Assembly (NCBI GenBank): GCA_002314145.1
Contig: DCCG01000028.1
Location: 62,001 to 126,000, forward strand
Source of the DNA: Thalassolituus sp. UBA1087
GTDB taxonomy: Bacteria; Pseudomonadota; Gammaproteobacteria; Pseudomonadales; Oceanobacteraceae
Length of the DNA: 64,000 nucleotides
Direction: 5' to 3'
The translations under genes and the position numbers were made by a program. Within the stretch, counting starts at the first letter, position 1. Every line of letters begins with the position of its first letter. Under the pieces are notes generated by a model. That model had not been told where the DNA came from and did not search any database. It was given only the letters and a program-made list of their open reading frames with translations. Positions 13,491 through 22,494 of this stretch are shown here, in pieces.

Positions 13491-14511
13491 TTGCTTCAGT
13501 TTCAGCGTCTTCAGGCGATTCCGCAACCGTCAGCAGCTGAGCACGGATAGCCGCTTCAATTTCGGCTGCCATCTCCGGGTGTTCTTCCAGGTAAGCAGAA
13601 GCATTGGCTTTACCCTGGCCGATTTTATCGCCTTTGTAGCTGTACCATGCGCCGGATTTATCCACCAGATTGCATTTCACACCCAGATCAATGACCTCAC
13701 CCATATGGTAAATGCCCTGGCCGTACATAATCTGGAACTCCGCCTGTTTGAACGGCGGCGACACTTTGTTCTTAACCACTTTCACGCGGGTTTCATTACC
13801 CACTACTTCATCGCCCTGTTTCACAGAACCGATACGACGGATATCCAGACGGACGGAAGAGTAGAACTTCAGTGCATTACCACCGGTCGTGGTTTCCGGG
13901 CTGCCAAACATAACCCCGATTTTCATCCGGATCTGGTTAATGAAGATCACCAGACAATTGGCCGCTTTAACATTACCGGTAATTTTACGCAGTGCCTGAG
14001 ACATCAGACGCGCCTGCAGACCCACGTGACTGTCACCCATTTCGCCTTCAATTTCTGCTTTTGGGGTCAGGGCAGCAACCGAGTCAACCACAATCACGTC
14101 AACCGCATTGGAACGCACCAGGCTGTCACAGATTTCCAGCGCCTGCTCACCGGTATCCGGCTGCGAGACCAGCAGACTGTCCAGATCAATACCCAGCTTT
14201 TCTGCATACAGAGGGTCCAGCGCATGTTCGGCATCAATGATGGCCACGGTTTTTCCCATCTTCTGAGCCTGCGCCATGGCCGACAGACAGAGTGTGGTTT
14301 TACCTGAACTTTCCGGCCCATAAATTTCAACAATACGGCCAACCGGCAGACCACCAATACCCAGTGCAATATCCAGCCCCAGAGAACCGGTCGATACAGC
14401 CGGAATCGCTTCACGTGGCTGCTCGCCCATTTTCATAATGGCGCCTTTACCAAACTGGCGTTCAATCTGGCCCAGTGCCGCATCAAGTGCTTTTTGTTTG
14501 TTAGCGTCCAT
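13471..14511 (-). CDS. recA: Recombinase RecA
   Basis: The ATP-dependent strand-exchange protein and SOS coprotease. It has 346 residues with the family start MDANKQKALDAALGQIERQFGKG in two parts. Walker A is GPESSGKTT (about 66-74), the Walker B region is VIVVDSVAAL, and the DNA-binding L2 region contains GGNALKFYSSVRLDIRR. The C-terminus is acidic. I chose 14511 over the upstream in-frame ATG at 14544, because an AGAGGCAG ribosome-binding site lies just before it and the N-terminus then matches the family. A LexA box lies 61 bases upstream. Confidence 0.98.
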   Translation of the reverse strand: MDANKQKALDAALGQIERQFGKGAIMKMGEQPREAIPAVSTGSLGLDIALGIGGLPVGRIVEIYGPESSGKTTLCLSAMAQAQKMGKTVAIIDAEHALDPLYAEKLGIDLDSLLVSQPDTGEQALEICDSLVRSNAVDVIVVDSVAALTPKAEIEGEMGDSHVGLQARLMSQALRKITGNVKAANCLVIFINQIRMKIGVMFGSPETTTGGNALKFYSSVRLDIRRIGSVKQGDEVVGNETRVKVVKNKVSPPFKQAEFQIMYGQGIYHMGEVIDLGVKCNLVDKSGAWYSYKGDKIGQGKANASAYLEEHPEMAAEIEAAIRAQLLTVAESPEDAETEANEETEA

Positions 14512-14571
14512 CGCTGTGCTGCCTCTTTGTTGGTTGGCCTGCATTCATTGATTGAGAATGTACAGGATAAT

Positions 14572-14591
14572 CACTGTAAATTTAACCAGTA
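14572..14591 (-). promoter_or_regulatory. LexA (SOS) box of recA
   Basis: The minus strand reads TACTGGTTAAATTTACAGTG. Against the gammaproteobacterial SOS consensus TACTGT-N8-ACAGTA it matches 10 of the 12 fixed positions, with near-palindromic A/T-rich centre. It is placed 61 bp before the recA start, where LexA repression would be expected. Confidence 0.85.
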
Positions 14592-14676
14592 TTTAAGCAC
14601 AGCTTATTTGTGTCGCCAACCCCTGTTTGCGGCAGGAGCAGAAAAAATACACTACTGGATAAATAATCAGGGTAAA

Positions 14677-15162
14677 TCAGCAGGATAACCAGCGGCATAA
14701 TCCGCGGATTCCCTGATCAATGGCCTGCTCCCGCACGGCATGACGGTCACCGTCGAAGTGACAGCACTCTGTTATCTGATGCTCCGCATTGCCCCAGGCA
14801 AACCACACGGTGCCAACCGGTTTGTCCACGCTGCCCCCTCCGGGGCCGGCAACACCGCTGACGGCGACGGCGATATCACCGAGGCTGTTATTCACCGCAC
14901 CGGATACCATGGCCCGCACCGTCTGCTCGCTGACCGCACCGGACTGTTCAATCGTGGTGGGCGCAACATCCAGATAACGGATTTTGGCTTCATTGGAATA
15001 GGTGACAAAGCCACATTCAAACCACCCGGAACTGCCCGGAAGGTCGGTGATAGCACTGGCAATACCGCCCCCGGTACAGGATTCTGCCGTGACGATTTTC
15101 ATATTACGGCTTAGCAGTATTTCTGCCAGCGCGGATAACGAAGCGATTCTGTCATCTTGCAT
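14677..15162 (-). CDS. pncC: Nicotinamide-nucleotide amidase (CinA C-terminal domain, PncC)
   Basis: Deamidates NMN to NaMN in pyridine nucleotide salvage. Only the CinA C-terminal domain is present (161 residues), as in stand-alone PncC. Visible motifs are TAESCTGGGIASAITDLPGSS with the catalytic Ser in ESCTGG (about residue 27), FVTYSNEAKIRYLDV, and VAVSGVAGPGGGSVDKPVGTV. It sits directly upstream of recA, the classical cinA-recA-recX arrangement. The lack of the N-terminal MoaB-like domain is normal for this lineage. Confidence 0.93.
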   Translation of the reverse strand: MQDDRIASLSALAEILLSRNMKIVTAESCTGGGIASAITDLPGSSGWFECGFVTYSNEAKIRYLDVAPTTIEQSGAVSEQTVRAMVSGAVNNSLGDIAVAVSGVAGPGGGSVDKPVGTVWFAWGNAEHQITECCHFDGDRHAVREQAIDQGIRGLCRWLSC

Positions 15163-15355
15163 GGTGTGATCCTGATAGAGTCATCCTGCTGAATTAAACA
15201 GAGAGGAGATTACCACGACCCGGTAGCGCCAACATCTCCTTTGAACCGACAAAACATGCTAAACAGTCAGCAGTTTTGCCCGTTGCTGCTTGACCAATAG
15301 CCGGCCGAACCAGATTCTTCGGCTTCCTGTTTTCTGACCCGTCCGGATATTGCTT

Positions 15356-16033
15356 ATGCTGAAATTCACGCCAGCCGCCAGCAGCACTCTGTGCCCGCCA
15401 CTGCTGTTATTAACACTGGGGTTGAGTGCCTGCGCAGGATCGTCATCCGGCCATTCTCAGGGACCAGACAATGGCGCCGCAGAACCACAACCCACAGCCT
15501 CCTGTGACGGCAGTGGTACTGACCTGTGCGACCAGTGGCTGAACGCGCACAACCAGGTACGCCGGCAGCTCAACGCCGGCACACTGACCAACAGTCCGAA
15601 ACCCGACGACGGCATAGCCGATCTGCAATGGGACAGCCGTCTGGCACAGGTTGCACAGTCCTATGCTGATCAGTGCCAATACGCGCACAATGGTCAGCGC
15701 GGGGATCAGTATCAGGCGCTGGGCGGCGACGCTTCGGTCGGCGAGAATATTGCTGCTTACTACTCATCACAGCCGCCGGCGCAACAGGTCTATTCACCGG
15801 CACAGTTCACCGCACTCTGGCAAAGTGAAATGGAAGACTTTGTCTATGAGCCGCTGGGTACGACGGTCAGTTATCAGGACGTCGGCCACTACACGCAACT
15901 GATCTGGCGCAGCACCACGCATGTCGGCTGCGCCATCGCCCAATGCCAGACCGGGGGCAGCACGCCTTACATGACCTATGCCGTGTGTGACTACTCACCG
16001 TCCGGTAATTATCTGAACCAGTATCCATACTGA
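15356..16033 (+). CDS. CAP (SCP/PR-1) domain lipoprotein
   Basis: A 225-residue predicted outer-membrane or secreted lipoprotein. A hydrophobic leader ends in the lipobox LSAC, with Cys at about residue 26, followed by a Ser/Gly/Asn-rich linker. The CAP domain starts at HNQVRRQLNAG (about 65) and includes ENIAAYY and the signature YTQLIWRSTTHVGCAIAQC near 180. Several cysteines could form disulfides. The function of bacterial CAP lipoproteins is poorly defined. The ATG at 15356 is chosen over the TTG six bases upstream. It is inserted between pncC and mutS and points the same way as mutS. Confidence 0.85.
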   Translation: MLKFTPAASSTLCPPLLLLTLGLSACAGSSSGHSQGPDNGAAEPQPTASCDGSGTDLCDQWLNAHNQVRRQLNAGTLTNSPKPDDGIADLQWDSRLAQVAQSYADQCQYAHNGQRGDQYQALGGDASVGENIAAYYSSQPPAQQVYSPAQFTALWQSEMEDFVYEPLGTTVSYQDVGHYTQLIWRSTTHVGCAIAQCQTGGSTPYMTYAVCDYSPSGNYLNQYPY

Positions 16034-16168
16034 GCCGGGGGCGGGCACGCCAGGGTCAGCTGACCTTTAACAGAGTATTTGCTACCCTGAGCGGCTTTAA
16101 AAATCGCTGCGTTACACAAACCCGGCGAACATTTCAGTCACAGCAGTATTCAGGCTCAGTAATATTTC

Positions 16169-18793
16169 ATGGCAGATAAAAGCGCGACCAGCAAACATAC
16201 TCCGATGATGCAGCAGTACCTGCGTATCAAGGCAGATTTCCCGGACACACTGCTGTTTTACCGCATGGGGGATTTCTACGAACTCTTCTATGATGATGCC
16301 AAACGCTCAGCTCAGCTGCTGGATATTACCCTGACGGCCCGCGGTCAGAGTGGCGGACAGCCGATCCCCATGGCCGGTATCCCCTATCACGCCGCGGATA
16401 ATTACATTGCCCGCCTGGTAAAACAGGGCGTTTCGGTCGCCATCGCTGAGCAGATCGGTGATCCGGCCACCACCAAAGGGCCGGTGGAGCGTAAAGTGGT
16501 GCGGGTCATTACCCCGGGCACACTGACCGACGAAGCCTTTCTGGATGAACGTTCTGACAACCTGTTGGTGGCTTTATGTTCAGACAACCAGCGCCATGGG
16601 TTAGCAGTGCTGGAAATCAGCTCCGGGCGCTTTTCCGTATTTGAAGTCGATGGCGAAGAATCCCTGTTGGCTGAAATTGAACGCCTGCGGCCGGCAGAGC
16701 TGTTATTAAACGAAGACCAGCTGGCCCCGGGCGATTTATCGTCACGCCTCGGTGCCAGGCAGCAGGCGCCCTGGCATTTTGAATCTGATACCGCCTTTCG
16801 CCTGCTGACCACACAGCTGAAAACCCGCGATCTGCGTGGCTTTGGCTGCGAACATCTGACGGTGGCCATCCGCGCCGCCGGCGCCCTGCTCCACTATGCG
16901 CAGGAAACCCAGCGCAACAGCCTGCCGCATATCCGTTCACTGCAGGTCGAACAGCCGGATGATGCCATTATTATCGACCCGGCCAGCCGCCGTAATCTGG
17001 AAATCGATATCAACCAAAAAGGCGACGATGATAAAACCCTGGCCTGGATGATGGATAAAACCGCAACGGCCATGGGCAGCCGTTTACTGAAACGCTGGCT
17101 TAACCGCCCGCTGCGGGACCGTAATATTCTGCAGCAGCGCCAGGCGTTTATTGCCCAGCTGATCCAGACCTACACCACCGATGAACTGCACAGTGCGCTG
17201 AAACAGGTCGGCGACATTGAACGTATTCTGTCACGCGTGGCACTGGGGTCTGCCCGCCCGCGCGACCTTGCACGGCTGCGTGATTCTCTGGCTATTGTGC
17301 CGGATGTGCGCCGTTTGCTGGAAAGCCTGGACAGCCCGTTAGCCGGCAATCTGCTGCAGCGTGCCACAGAATTTCCCCACTGGGTTGAACGTTTGAATAA
17401 AGCCATTATTGAAAACCCGCCAGTGGTTATCCGTGATGGCGGTGTGATTGCGGAAGGCTATGACAGCGAACTCGACGAACTCAGATCTCTGAGCGAAAAC
17501 GCCGGCGACTATCTCGTTAAACTGGAAGAGCAGGAAAAAGAACGCACCGGCATATCCACACTGAAAGTGGGTTACAACCGGGTACATGGTTATTACATCG
17601 AAATTTCCAAAGCCCAGTCCGACTCTGCGCCCACCGAATACATCCGGCGCCAGACATTAAAAAATGCCGAACGTTTTATCACGCCGGAACTGAAAGAGTT
17701 TGAAGACAAAGCACTGAGCGCCAAAAGCCGTGCCCTGAGCCGCGAGAAAGGGCTTTACGATGAACTCATCAGTGAACTGGCTGAAGACCTGGTGCCACTG
17801 CAGATATGTGCTGCCGCACTGGCGGAAACCGATGTGTTATCCAACCTCGCTGAACGTGCTGAAAGCCTGCGTTTCGTGCAGCCCACACTGACGGAAGAAC
17901 GCGTGCTGGATATCAGACAGGGCCGTCACCCGGTGATTGAAGCCCTGATTACTGATCCGTTCGTCGCCAACGATACTTATCTGGACAGCGATCAGACCAT
18001 GCAGATTATTACCGGCCCCAACATGGGCGGTAAATCGACCTACATGCGCCAGGTGGCTCTGATTTCCCTGCTTGCCTACATTGGCAGTTACGTACCGGCT
18101 GACGCCTGCACGCTGGGCCCGGTAGACCGTATTTTCACCCGCATGGGGTCCTCCGACGATGTCGCCGGCGGGCGCTCGACCTTTATGGTGGAAATGACGG
18201 AAACCGCCAATATCCTGCATAACGCCACGGAGCAGAGCCTGGTGCTGATGGACGAAGTCGGCCGCGGAACCTCCACTTTCGACGGCCTGTCCCTGGCCTG
18301 GGCCAGCGCCGCACATCTGGCCGAACATACCGGCGCTTTTACCCTGTTCGCGACCCACTATTTCGAAATGACGGCCCTGCCGGAACAGCAGCACAACGTG
18401 GTCAATGTTCACCTGAAAGCCACAGAACATGATGAGCGCATTATCTTTCTGCACGCCGTAGAGAACGGCCCGGCCAGTCAGAGTTATGGTCTGCAGGTGG
18501 CGCAGCTGGCCGGCGTGCCCGACAGTGTGATTCACGCTGCCCGTACACAACTGACGTATCTGGAAAGAACAAACGGCCATAATCAGCCGCCCGTACAGAA
18601 TACTGCCGCGCCCTCCATGCCGGCACCTGAGCCCGTGGCGGGCCTGAAAGCGGCAGAAGAACAGCCCTGGCAGAATGACCTGTTTGCCTCGGCACCGTCA
18701 GCCGCGGAAGAGAAGCTGACGGGGATTAATCCGGATGACCTGACGCCGCGTCAGGCACTGGAACTCATGTATGAACTTAAAAAGCTGGTTTAA
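16169..18793 (+). CDS. mutS: DNA mismatch repair protein MutS
   Basis: Recognises mismatches and small loops and starts repair with MutL. It has 874 residues. The mismatch-reading Phe-Tyr-Glu motif is at 36-38 (GDFYELF). The ABC-type ATPase has Walker A GPNMGGKST (616-624) and a Walker B region LVLMDEVGRGTSTFDG near 691-706. A flexible linker carries QNDLF at 835-839, a good match to the QxxLF sliding-clamp-binding motif. The C-terminal DLTPRQALELMYELKKL helix is the tetramerisation tail. The gene probably runs as a single unit ahead of fdxA. Confidence 0.98.
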   Translation: MADKSATSKHTPMMQQYLRIKADFPDTLLFYRMGDFYELFYDDAKRSAQLLDITLTARGQSGGQPIPMAGIPYHAADNYIARLVKQGVSVAIAEQIGDPATTKGPVERKVVRVITPGTLTDEAFLDERSDNLLVALCSDNQRHGLAVLEISSGRFSVFEVDGEESLLAEIERLRPAELLLNEDQLAPGDLSSRLGARQQAPWHFESDTAFRLLTTQLKTRDLRGFGCEHLTVAIRAAGALLHYAQETQRNSLPHIRSLQVEQPDDAIIIDPASRRNLEIDINQKGDDDKTLAWMMDKTATAMGSRLLKRWLNRPLRDRNILQQRQAFIAQLIQTYTTDELHSALKQVGDIERILSRVALGSARPRDLARLRDSLAIVPDVRRLLESLDSPLAGNLLQRATEFPHWVERLNKAIIENPPVVIRDGGVIAEGYDSELDELRSLSENAGDYLVKLEEQEKERTGISTLKVGYNRVHGYYIEISKAQSDSAPTEYIRRQTLKNAERFITPELKEFEDKALSAKSRALSREKGLYDELISELAEDLVPLQICAAALAETDVLSNLAERAESLRFVQPTLTEERVLDIRQGRHPVIEALITDPFVANDTYLDSDQTMQIITGPNMGGKSTYMRQVALISLLAYIGSYVPADACTLGPVDRIFTRMGSSDDVAGGRSTFMVEMTETANILHNATEQSLVLMDEVGRGTSTFDGLSLAWASAAHLAEHTGAFTLFATHYFEMTALPEQQHNVVNVHLKATEHDERIIFLHAVENGPASQSYGLQVAQLAGVPDSVIHAARTQLTYLERTNGHNQPPVQNTAAPSMPAPEPVAGLKAAEEQPWQNDLFASAPSAAEEKLTGINPDDLTPRQALELMYELKKLV

Positions 18794-18935
18794 CCACCCG
18801 CTCAGACGGCTTAAGGTAATAAAAAGCATGTTTGAAATAACTGCTTTAAATAATGCTATAACGGAACAGTCTGATGTCTGACCTTGCCGCTCAGGCTTGC
18901 GCTACCTAAAATACCGGCAATAAACACTGTGCGGA

Positions 18936-18955
18936 CGGGCCTTTAAAAAGGCCCG
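18936..18955. terminator. Perfect hairpin between mutS and fdxA
   Basis: The 9-bp stem cgggccttt/aaaggcccg with a two-base loop, followed by cagcaaac and no T-run. It may end mutS transcription weakly or shape the fdxA leader. A sigma70-like TTGAAA (18832) and TATAAC (18857) with an over-long spacer lie upstream. Confidence 0.45.
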
Positions 18956-19004
18956 CAGCAAACACGCACAACCTTGATGAGTTTAAAAAACAGGAGATCA
19001 CCGG

Positions 19005-19334
19005 ATGGCGTTTGTCGTTACCGATAACTGTGTGAAATGTAAGTACACCGACTGCGTAGAAGTCTGCCCGGTTGATTGTTTCTATGAAGGCCCTAACTTT
19101 CTGGTTATCCACCCTGATGAGTGCATCGACTGCGCTCTGTGTGAGCCGGAATGCCCGGCACAGGCTATTTTTTCTGAAGATGAAGTGCCCGCAGGTCAGG
19201 AACAGTATATTGAGCTCAACGCCGAGCTGGCAGAAGAATGGGTCGACAACAACATCACAGAACAGAAAGACCCGCTGCCCGACGCCGCAGAGTGGGATGG
19301 TGTTGCTGATAAACTCCAGTATCTGGAGCGCTGA
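19005..19334 (+). CDS. fdxA: Seven-iron ferredoxin FdxA
   Basis: A 109-residue ferredoxin carrying one 3Fe-4S and one 4Fe-4S cluster. The cysteine pattern CVKCKYTDCVEVCPVDC (first cluster set, with Cys9 and Cys17 among the ligands) and CIDCALCEPECP (second set) is complete, and the C-terminal extension with WDGV.DKLQYLER matches the family. Its electron partner is unknown. An ACAGGAG ribosome-binding site precedes the ATG. The mutS-fdxA-rpoS neighbourhood is conserved in Pseudomonas-type genomes. A bidirectional terminator separates it from the convergent rpoS. Confidence 0.97.
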   Translation: MAFVVTDNCVKCKYTDCVEVCPVDCFYEGPNFLVIHPDECIDCALCEPECPAQAIFSEDEVPAGQEQYIELNAELAEEWVDNNITEQKDPLPDAAEWDGVADKLQYLER

Positions 19335-19382
19335 GGCCCATCGTATCGCTGCGACAAACCGGCATGATTAACCGCCGGACAC

Positions 19383-19412
19383 AAAAAAGGCTGCCATCAG
19401 GCAGCTTTTTTG
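19383..19412. terminator. Bidirectional terminator between fdxA and rpoS
   Basis: The stem aggctgcc/ggcagctt with loop atca, flanked by A6 and T6-7 runs, placed between convergent genes. It should serve fdxA on the plus strand and rpoS on the minus strand. Confidence 0.85.
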
Positions 19413-19462
19413 TTGGCAGGATTCTTCTTACAGCAGCATCAGAAGCATCAGCCCTGGCAGCT

Positions 19463-20434
19463 TCAGGCTTCGCCGAACAGAGTCGTTGCGTTGAGGCCCT
19501 GTTTCTCCATAATTTCACGCAGACGCTTCAGCGCTTCTACCTGAATCTGACGGACACGTTCACGGGTCAGCCCTATTTCACGGCCCACATCTTCCAGCGT
19601 GCTGGTTTCATAGCCACGCAGACCAAAGCGGCGGGACAGAACTTCGCGCTGTTTTTCCGGCAATTCTTCAATCCAGCGATCCAGATTGGAATGAATATCC
19701 TGATTCTGCAGCTCTTCGCCCGGATCATTAACCCGCTCATCCGCGATGGTATCGAGAATCGACTTATCCGATGAAGGCCCCAGAGGCGTATCAATCGACG
19801 TAACGCGCTCGTTCAGCTTCAGCATGCGCTTAACGTCTTCTACCGGTTTCTCCAGCAGCTCGGCAATCTCTTCCGCCGTCGGCTCATGGTCGAGCTTCTG
19901 GGTCAGCTCACGGGCAGCCCGCAGGTAGACGTTCAGCTCTTTCACCACGTGAATTGGCAGGCGGATCGTCCGGGTCTGGTTCATGATGGCCCGTTCAATC
20001 GTCTGGCGAATCCACCAGGTGGCGTAAGTTGAGAAGCGGAAGCCACGTTCCGGATCAAACTTTTCGACTGCACGGATCAGACCCAGGTTGCCCTCTTCGA
20101 TCAGATCCAGCAGCGATAAACCGCGGTTGACATAGCGGCGGGAAATCTTCACCACCAGCCGCAGGTTACTCTCAATCATACGGCGACGGCCCATTTCATC
20201 GCCTTTACGGGCCAGCCGTGCGTAATGCACTTCCTCTTCTGCTGACAGCAGAGGAGAAAAACCAATTTCATTCAGATACAACTGAGTGGCATCCATTGCC
20301 TTGTATGATGTGTCAGCTGCAAACTTTTCAACGGCTTCTTCCTTGTCGGAACCTGCGTCGCCATCTACCAGTGCCAGCTCTTCTACATCATCAAAAACGT
20401 CTTCTTCACGTATTTCCCGCTGTTGTACTGCCAT
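19463..20434 (-). CDS. rpoS: RNA polymerase sigma factor RpoS
   Basis: The stationary-phase and general stress sigma factor. It has 323 residues. An acidic N-terminal region leads to region 1.2 (DATQLYLNEIGFSPLLSAEEE, in two parts), region 2 with NLRLVVKISRRYVNRGL and FSTYATWWIRQTIERAI, region 3, and region 4 with LEDVGREIGLTRERVRQIQVEALKRLR (read in pieces). The lack of the sigma70 region 1.1 and the position directly after nlpD identify RpoS rather than RpoD. The gap to nlpD is 81 bases. In relatives a main rpoS promoter lies inside nlpD. Confidence 0.97.
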   Translation of the reverse strand: MAVQQREIREEDVFDDVEELALVDGDAGSDKEEAVEKFAADTSYKAMDATQLYLNEIGFSPLLSAEEEVHYARLARKGDEMGRRRMIESNLRLVVKISRRYVNRGLSLLDLIEEGNLGLIRAVEKFDPERGFRFSTYATWWIRQTIERAIMNQTRTIRLPIHVVKELNVYLRAARELTQKLDHEPTAEEIAELLEKPVEDVKRMLKLNERVTSIDTPLGPSSDKSILDTIADERVNDPGEELQNQDIHSNLDRWIEELPEKQREVLSRRFGLRGYETSTLEDVGREIGLTRERVRQIQVEALKRLREIMEKQGLNATTLFGEA

Positions 20435-20515
20435 GTTTAATCCCGCCTTGTTGGTCGCTCCGAATCTGAACCGAAACAGATTCCGTGCCAGAACGACTGG
20501 TTAATTTATATCCGC

Positions 20516-21289
20516 TTAACCGGACCTGGATGGCAGGTATCGGAGCGGATCAACCGGCTTGCCGTTTCTTCGGATCTCAAAGTGAAGTTTCACTTTGTCG
20601 GTACCAGTAGATCCTATTTCGGCAATTTTCTGCCCCGCTTTAACAACTTCCTGTTCGCGGACCAGAATGCGGCTGGAGTGGGCGTAGGCACTCAGGTAGG
20701 TATCGTCGTGTTTGATAATCACCAGATTGCCGTAACCGCGCAGCCCCTGTCCTGCGTAGACCACAGTTCCTGCCGCTGCTGCCAACACAGATTCTCCCAA
20801 AGAACCGGTGATATCAATCCCCTTGCTGACGGGCTTTTTGGTCGAAAAATAACCAATCAAACGACCGTTTGCTGGCCATTTCCAGTCAGTTTCACCTTGA
20901 GTGGCGGTAATTTTTGGCGGGTTTTGACTGATTTTAGGGGTGACTGGCTTAGCTGATGATTTTTTTGTCGCCACTTTTGACGGTTTTTCGACGCGTCGTG
21001 TGACCGTTTTCACAGATTTTTTATTGATATTCTTAACGTCAATTTTTTGACCAGGATAGATAGTGTAAGGGCTGTATATAGAGTTAGCACTCGCTAACTC
21101 CCGGTAGTCTACTCCGTAACGCCAGGCAATGGAGAAGAGTGTTTCACCCTTGCGAACAAGATGGATTCCCGACGCGCTTTCCTGTTTACTGAACTTCTCT
21201 TCAACTGAGATAAATTCTCGTCCGGACAAACACCCTGATATCAGTGTGGCTATCGTGACTAATATGACAGTGGCCAGTGCTTTCATCAT
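20516..21289 (-). CDS. nlpD: Murein hydrolase activator NlpD (LysM and degenerate M23 domains)
   Basis: A 257-residue outer-membrane lipoprotein that activates the amidase AmiC at the septum. The signal peptide ends in the lipobox LISGC. A LysM domain (about 43-86, HLVRKGETLFSIAWRYG and YPGQKI) binds peptidoglycan. After a Lys/Ser/Pro-rich linker, the LytM/M23 domain (about 150-250) lacks zinc ligands: the usual HxGxD is SKGID and the HxH is KLH. So it should be catalytically dead, like E. coli NlpD. It lies upstream of rpoS. The next gene upstream, DUF368, is 261 bp away. Confidence 0.95.
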   Translation of the reverse strand: MMKALATVILVTIATLISGCLSGREFISVEEKFSKQESASGIHLVRKGETLFSIAWRYGVDYRELASANSIYSPYTIYPGQKIDVKNINKKSVKTVTRRVEKPSKVATKKSSAKPVTPKISQNPPKITATQGETDWKWPANGRLIGYFSTKKPVSKGIDITGSLGESVLAAAAGTVVYAGQGLRGYGNLVIIKHDDTYLSAYAHSSRILVREQEVVKAGQKIAEIGSTGTDKVKLHFEIRRNGKPVDPLRYLPSRSG

Positions 21290-21515
21290 CTACCGCCGGT
21301 GGTTGTTTTTTGACACTCAAAAATGACAGCTTTTTGATTTTCCCATGTTACGTCTCTGCTCCAAACCATGGGGCATTAAAAAAATCTAGCTTATTCTTAA
21401 TAAATCTAAAAAAAGCCGGGTTTTCTCTCATCCGGTGCGCATTTAGTGGGTTAGACCGGTGAGTCACAAAGAAAAAGTTCCCACGACTTGCAAAACTTTA
21501 ATTTTAGTTAACAAG

Positions 21516-21535
21516 CGTTCTTTAACAAAAGAACG
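21516..21535 (-). terminator. Hairpin after the DUF368 gene
   Basis: The perfect 8-bp stem cgttcttt/aaagaacg with loop aaca, 16 bases past the DUF368 stop. The following minus-strand bases are only moderately T-rich. The rest of the 261-base gap (21290-21550) is A/T-rich and probably carries the nlpD promoter. No gene is seen there. Confidence 0.45.
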
Positions 21536-21550
21536 ACAAAAGTCCGTCTT

Positions 21551-22441
21551 TTAATCTCTTGCAATCTTCTCCATCAGCAAAACCATCAGGATACCGGCCA
21601 GCGCCAGCAGACAGGCCAGGCCGGTTTCTGCCGCCATAACCGGCAAGATATTGCTCTGGATAAAGGGAACTTCTTCCCCGTGGCTATTTATCCGGGTCTG
21701 TATGGTTTCTTTCCAGGGCCAGACTTTTACCAGAGATCCGACCATAAAACCGCTGAGCAGCGCAAAAGTTGCGCTGCGGTAATGATGCAACAGCCAGCTC
21801 AGAATGCGGGAAAAAGCCATCAGACCGGCCACGGCACCAACCGCAAACAAACCGATAATAGTCAGATCCAGGCTTTTGACAGCCCCCAGAACCGGGCCAT
21901 ACAAGCCCATCAGCAGCAGGATAAAACTGCCGGATATCCCCGGCAGAATCATGGCACAGATAGCGATACTGCCTGCCAGCAGAACAATCACCGGCGTTGG
22001 CTCAGTCTGAGTGGGGGAAGCCATGCTGATCCAGCCGGCGATTACCGCCCCGGCCAGCAACAGAATACATTCGGCCGCCCGCCAGCGGGGGATCTGCTTG
22101 CTGATATGCCAGCAGGAGGCCAGGATCAGACCAAAGAAAAAGGACCACACCCACACCGGGTAATGCATTAACAGATAGTGAATCACCCGGGCGAGGGACA
22201 GCAACGCGATCAGAATACCGCTGCCTAACACCAGCAGGAAGGTACCGTTGATGGCCTGCCAGGCCGCGGCCGGTCCCTGGCGGAAAAGAATGTTCAGCGC
22301 ATTCAGGTTGATGCTTTTGATGCTGTCCAGCAGCTCTGTGTAGATACCGGTAATAAAGGCGATGGTGCCACCGGATACCCCGGGCACCACATCGGCTGCC
22401 CCCATCGCTAATCCCTTGAGGAACAGCCAGAGATGTTTCAT
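21551..22441 (-). CDS. DUF368 membrane protein, probable undecaprenyl-phosphate translocase (PopT type)
   Basis: A 296-residue polytopic protein with about eight hydrophobic segments. The DUF368 signature is at the N-terminus (KGLAMGAADVVPGVSGGTIAF), and a related motif recurs at PGISGSFILLLMGLYGPVL around residue 170. DUF368 proteins have been reported to return the lipid carrier undecaprenyl phosphate across the inner membrane, so a role in wall and O-antigen precursor recycling is expected. Its job here is inferred from the family. It follows pcm by 53 bases on the same strand and may be cotranscribed with it. Confidence 0.87.
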   Translation of the reverse strand: MKHLWLFLKGLAMGAADVVPGVSGGTIAFITGIYTELLDSIKSINLNALNILFRQGPAAAWQAINGTFLLVLGSGILIALLSLARVIHYLLMHYPVWVWSFFFGLILASCWHISKQIPRWRAAECILLLAGAVIAGWISMASPTQTEPTPVIVLLAGSIAICAMILPGISGSFILLLMGLYGPVLGAVKSLDLTIIGLFAVGAVAGLMAFSRILSWLLHHYRSATFALLSGFMVGSLVKVWPWKETIQTRINSHGEEVPFIQSNILPVMAAETGLACLLALAGILMVLLMEKIARD

Positions 22442-22494
22442 TTCCTTATTATCCTTTTGTCAGCCACCGGGACTACAGGCCAGACTCCGGCTGG

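Noticed and set aside
20516..21289. NlpD as an active zinc peptidase
   Set aside because: The first zinc histidine and the first His of HxH are replaced (SKGID and KLH), as in catalytically inactive NlpD.
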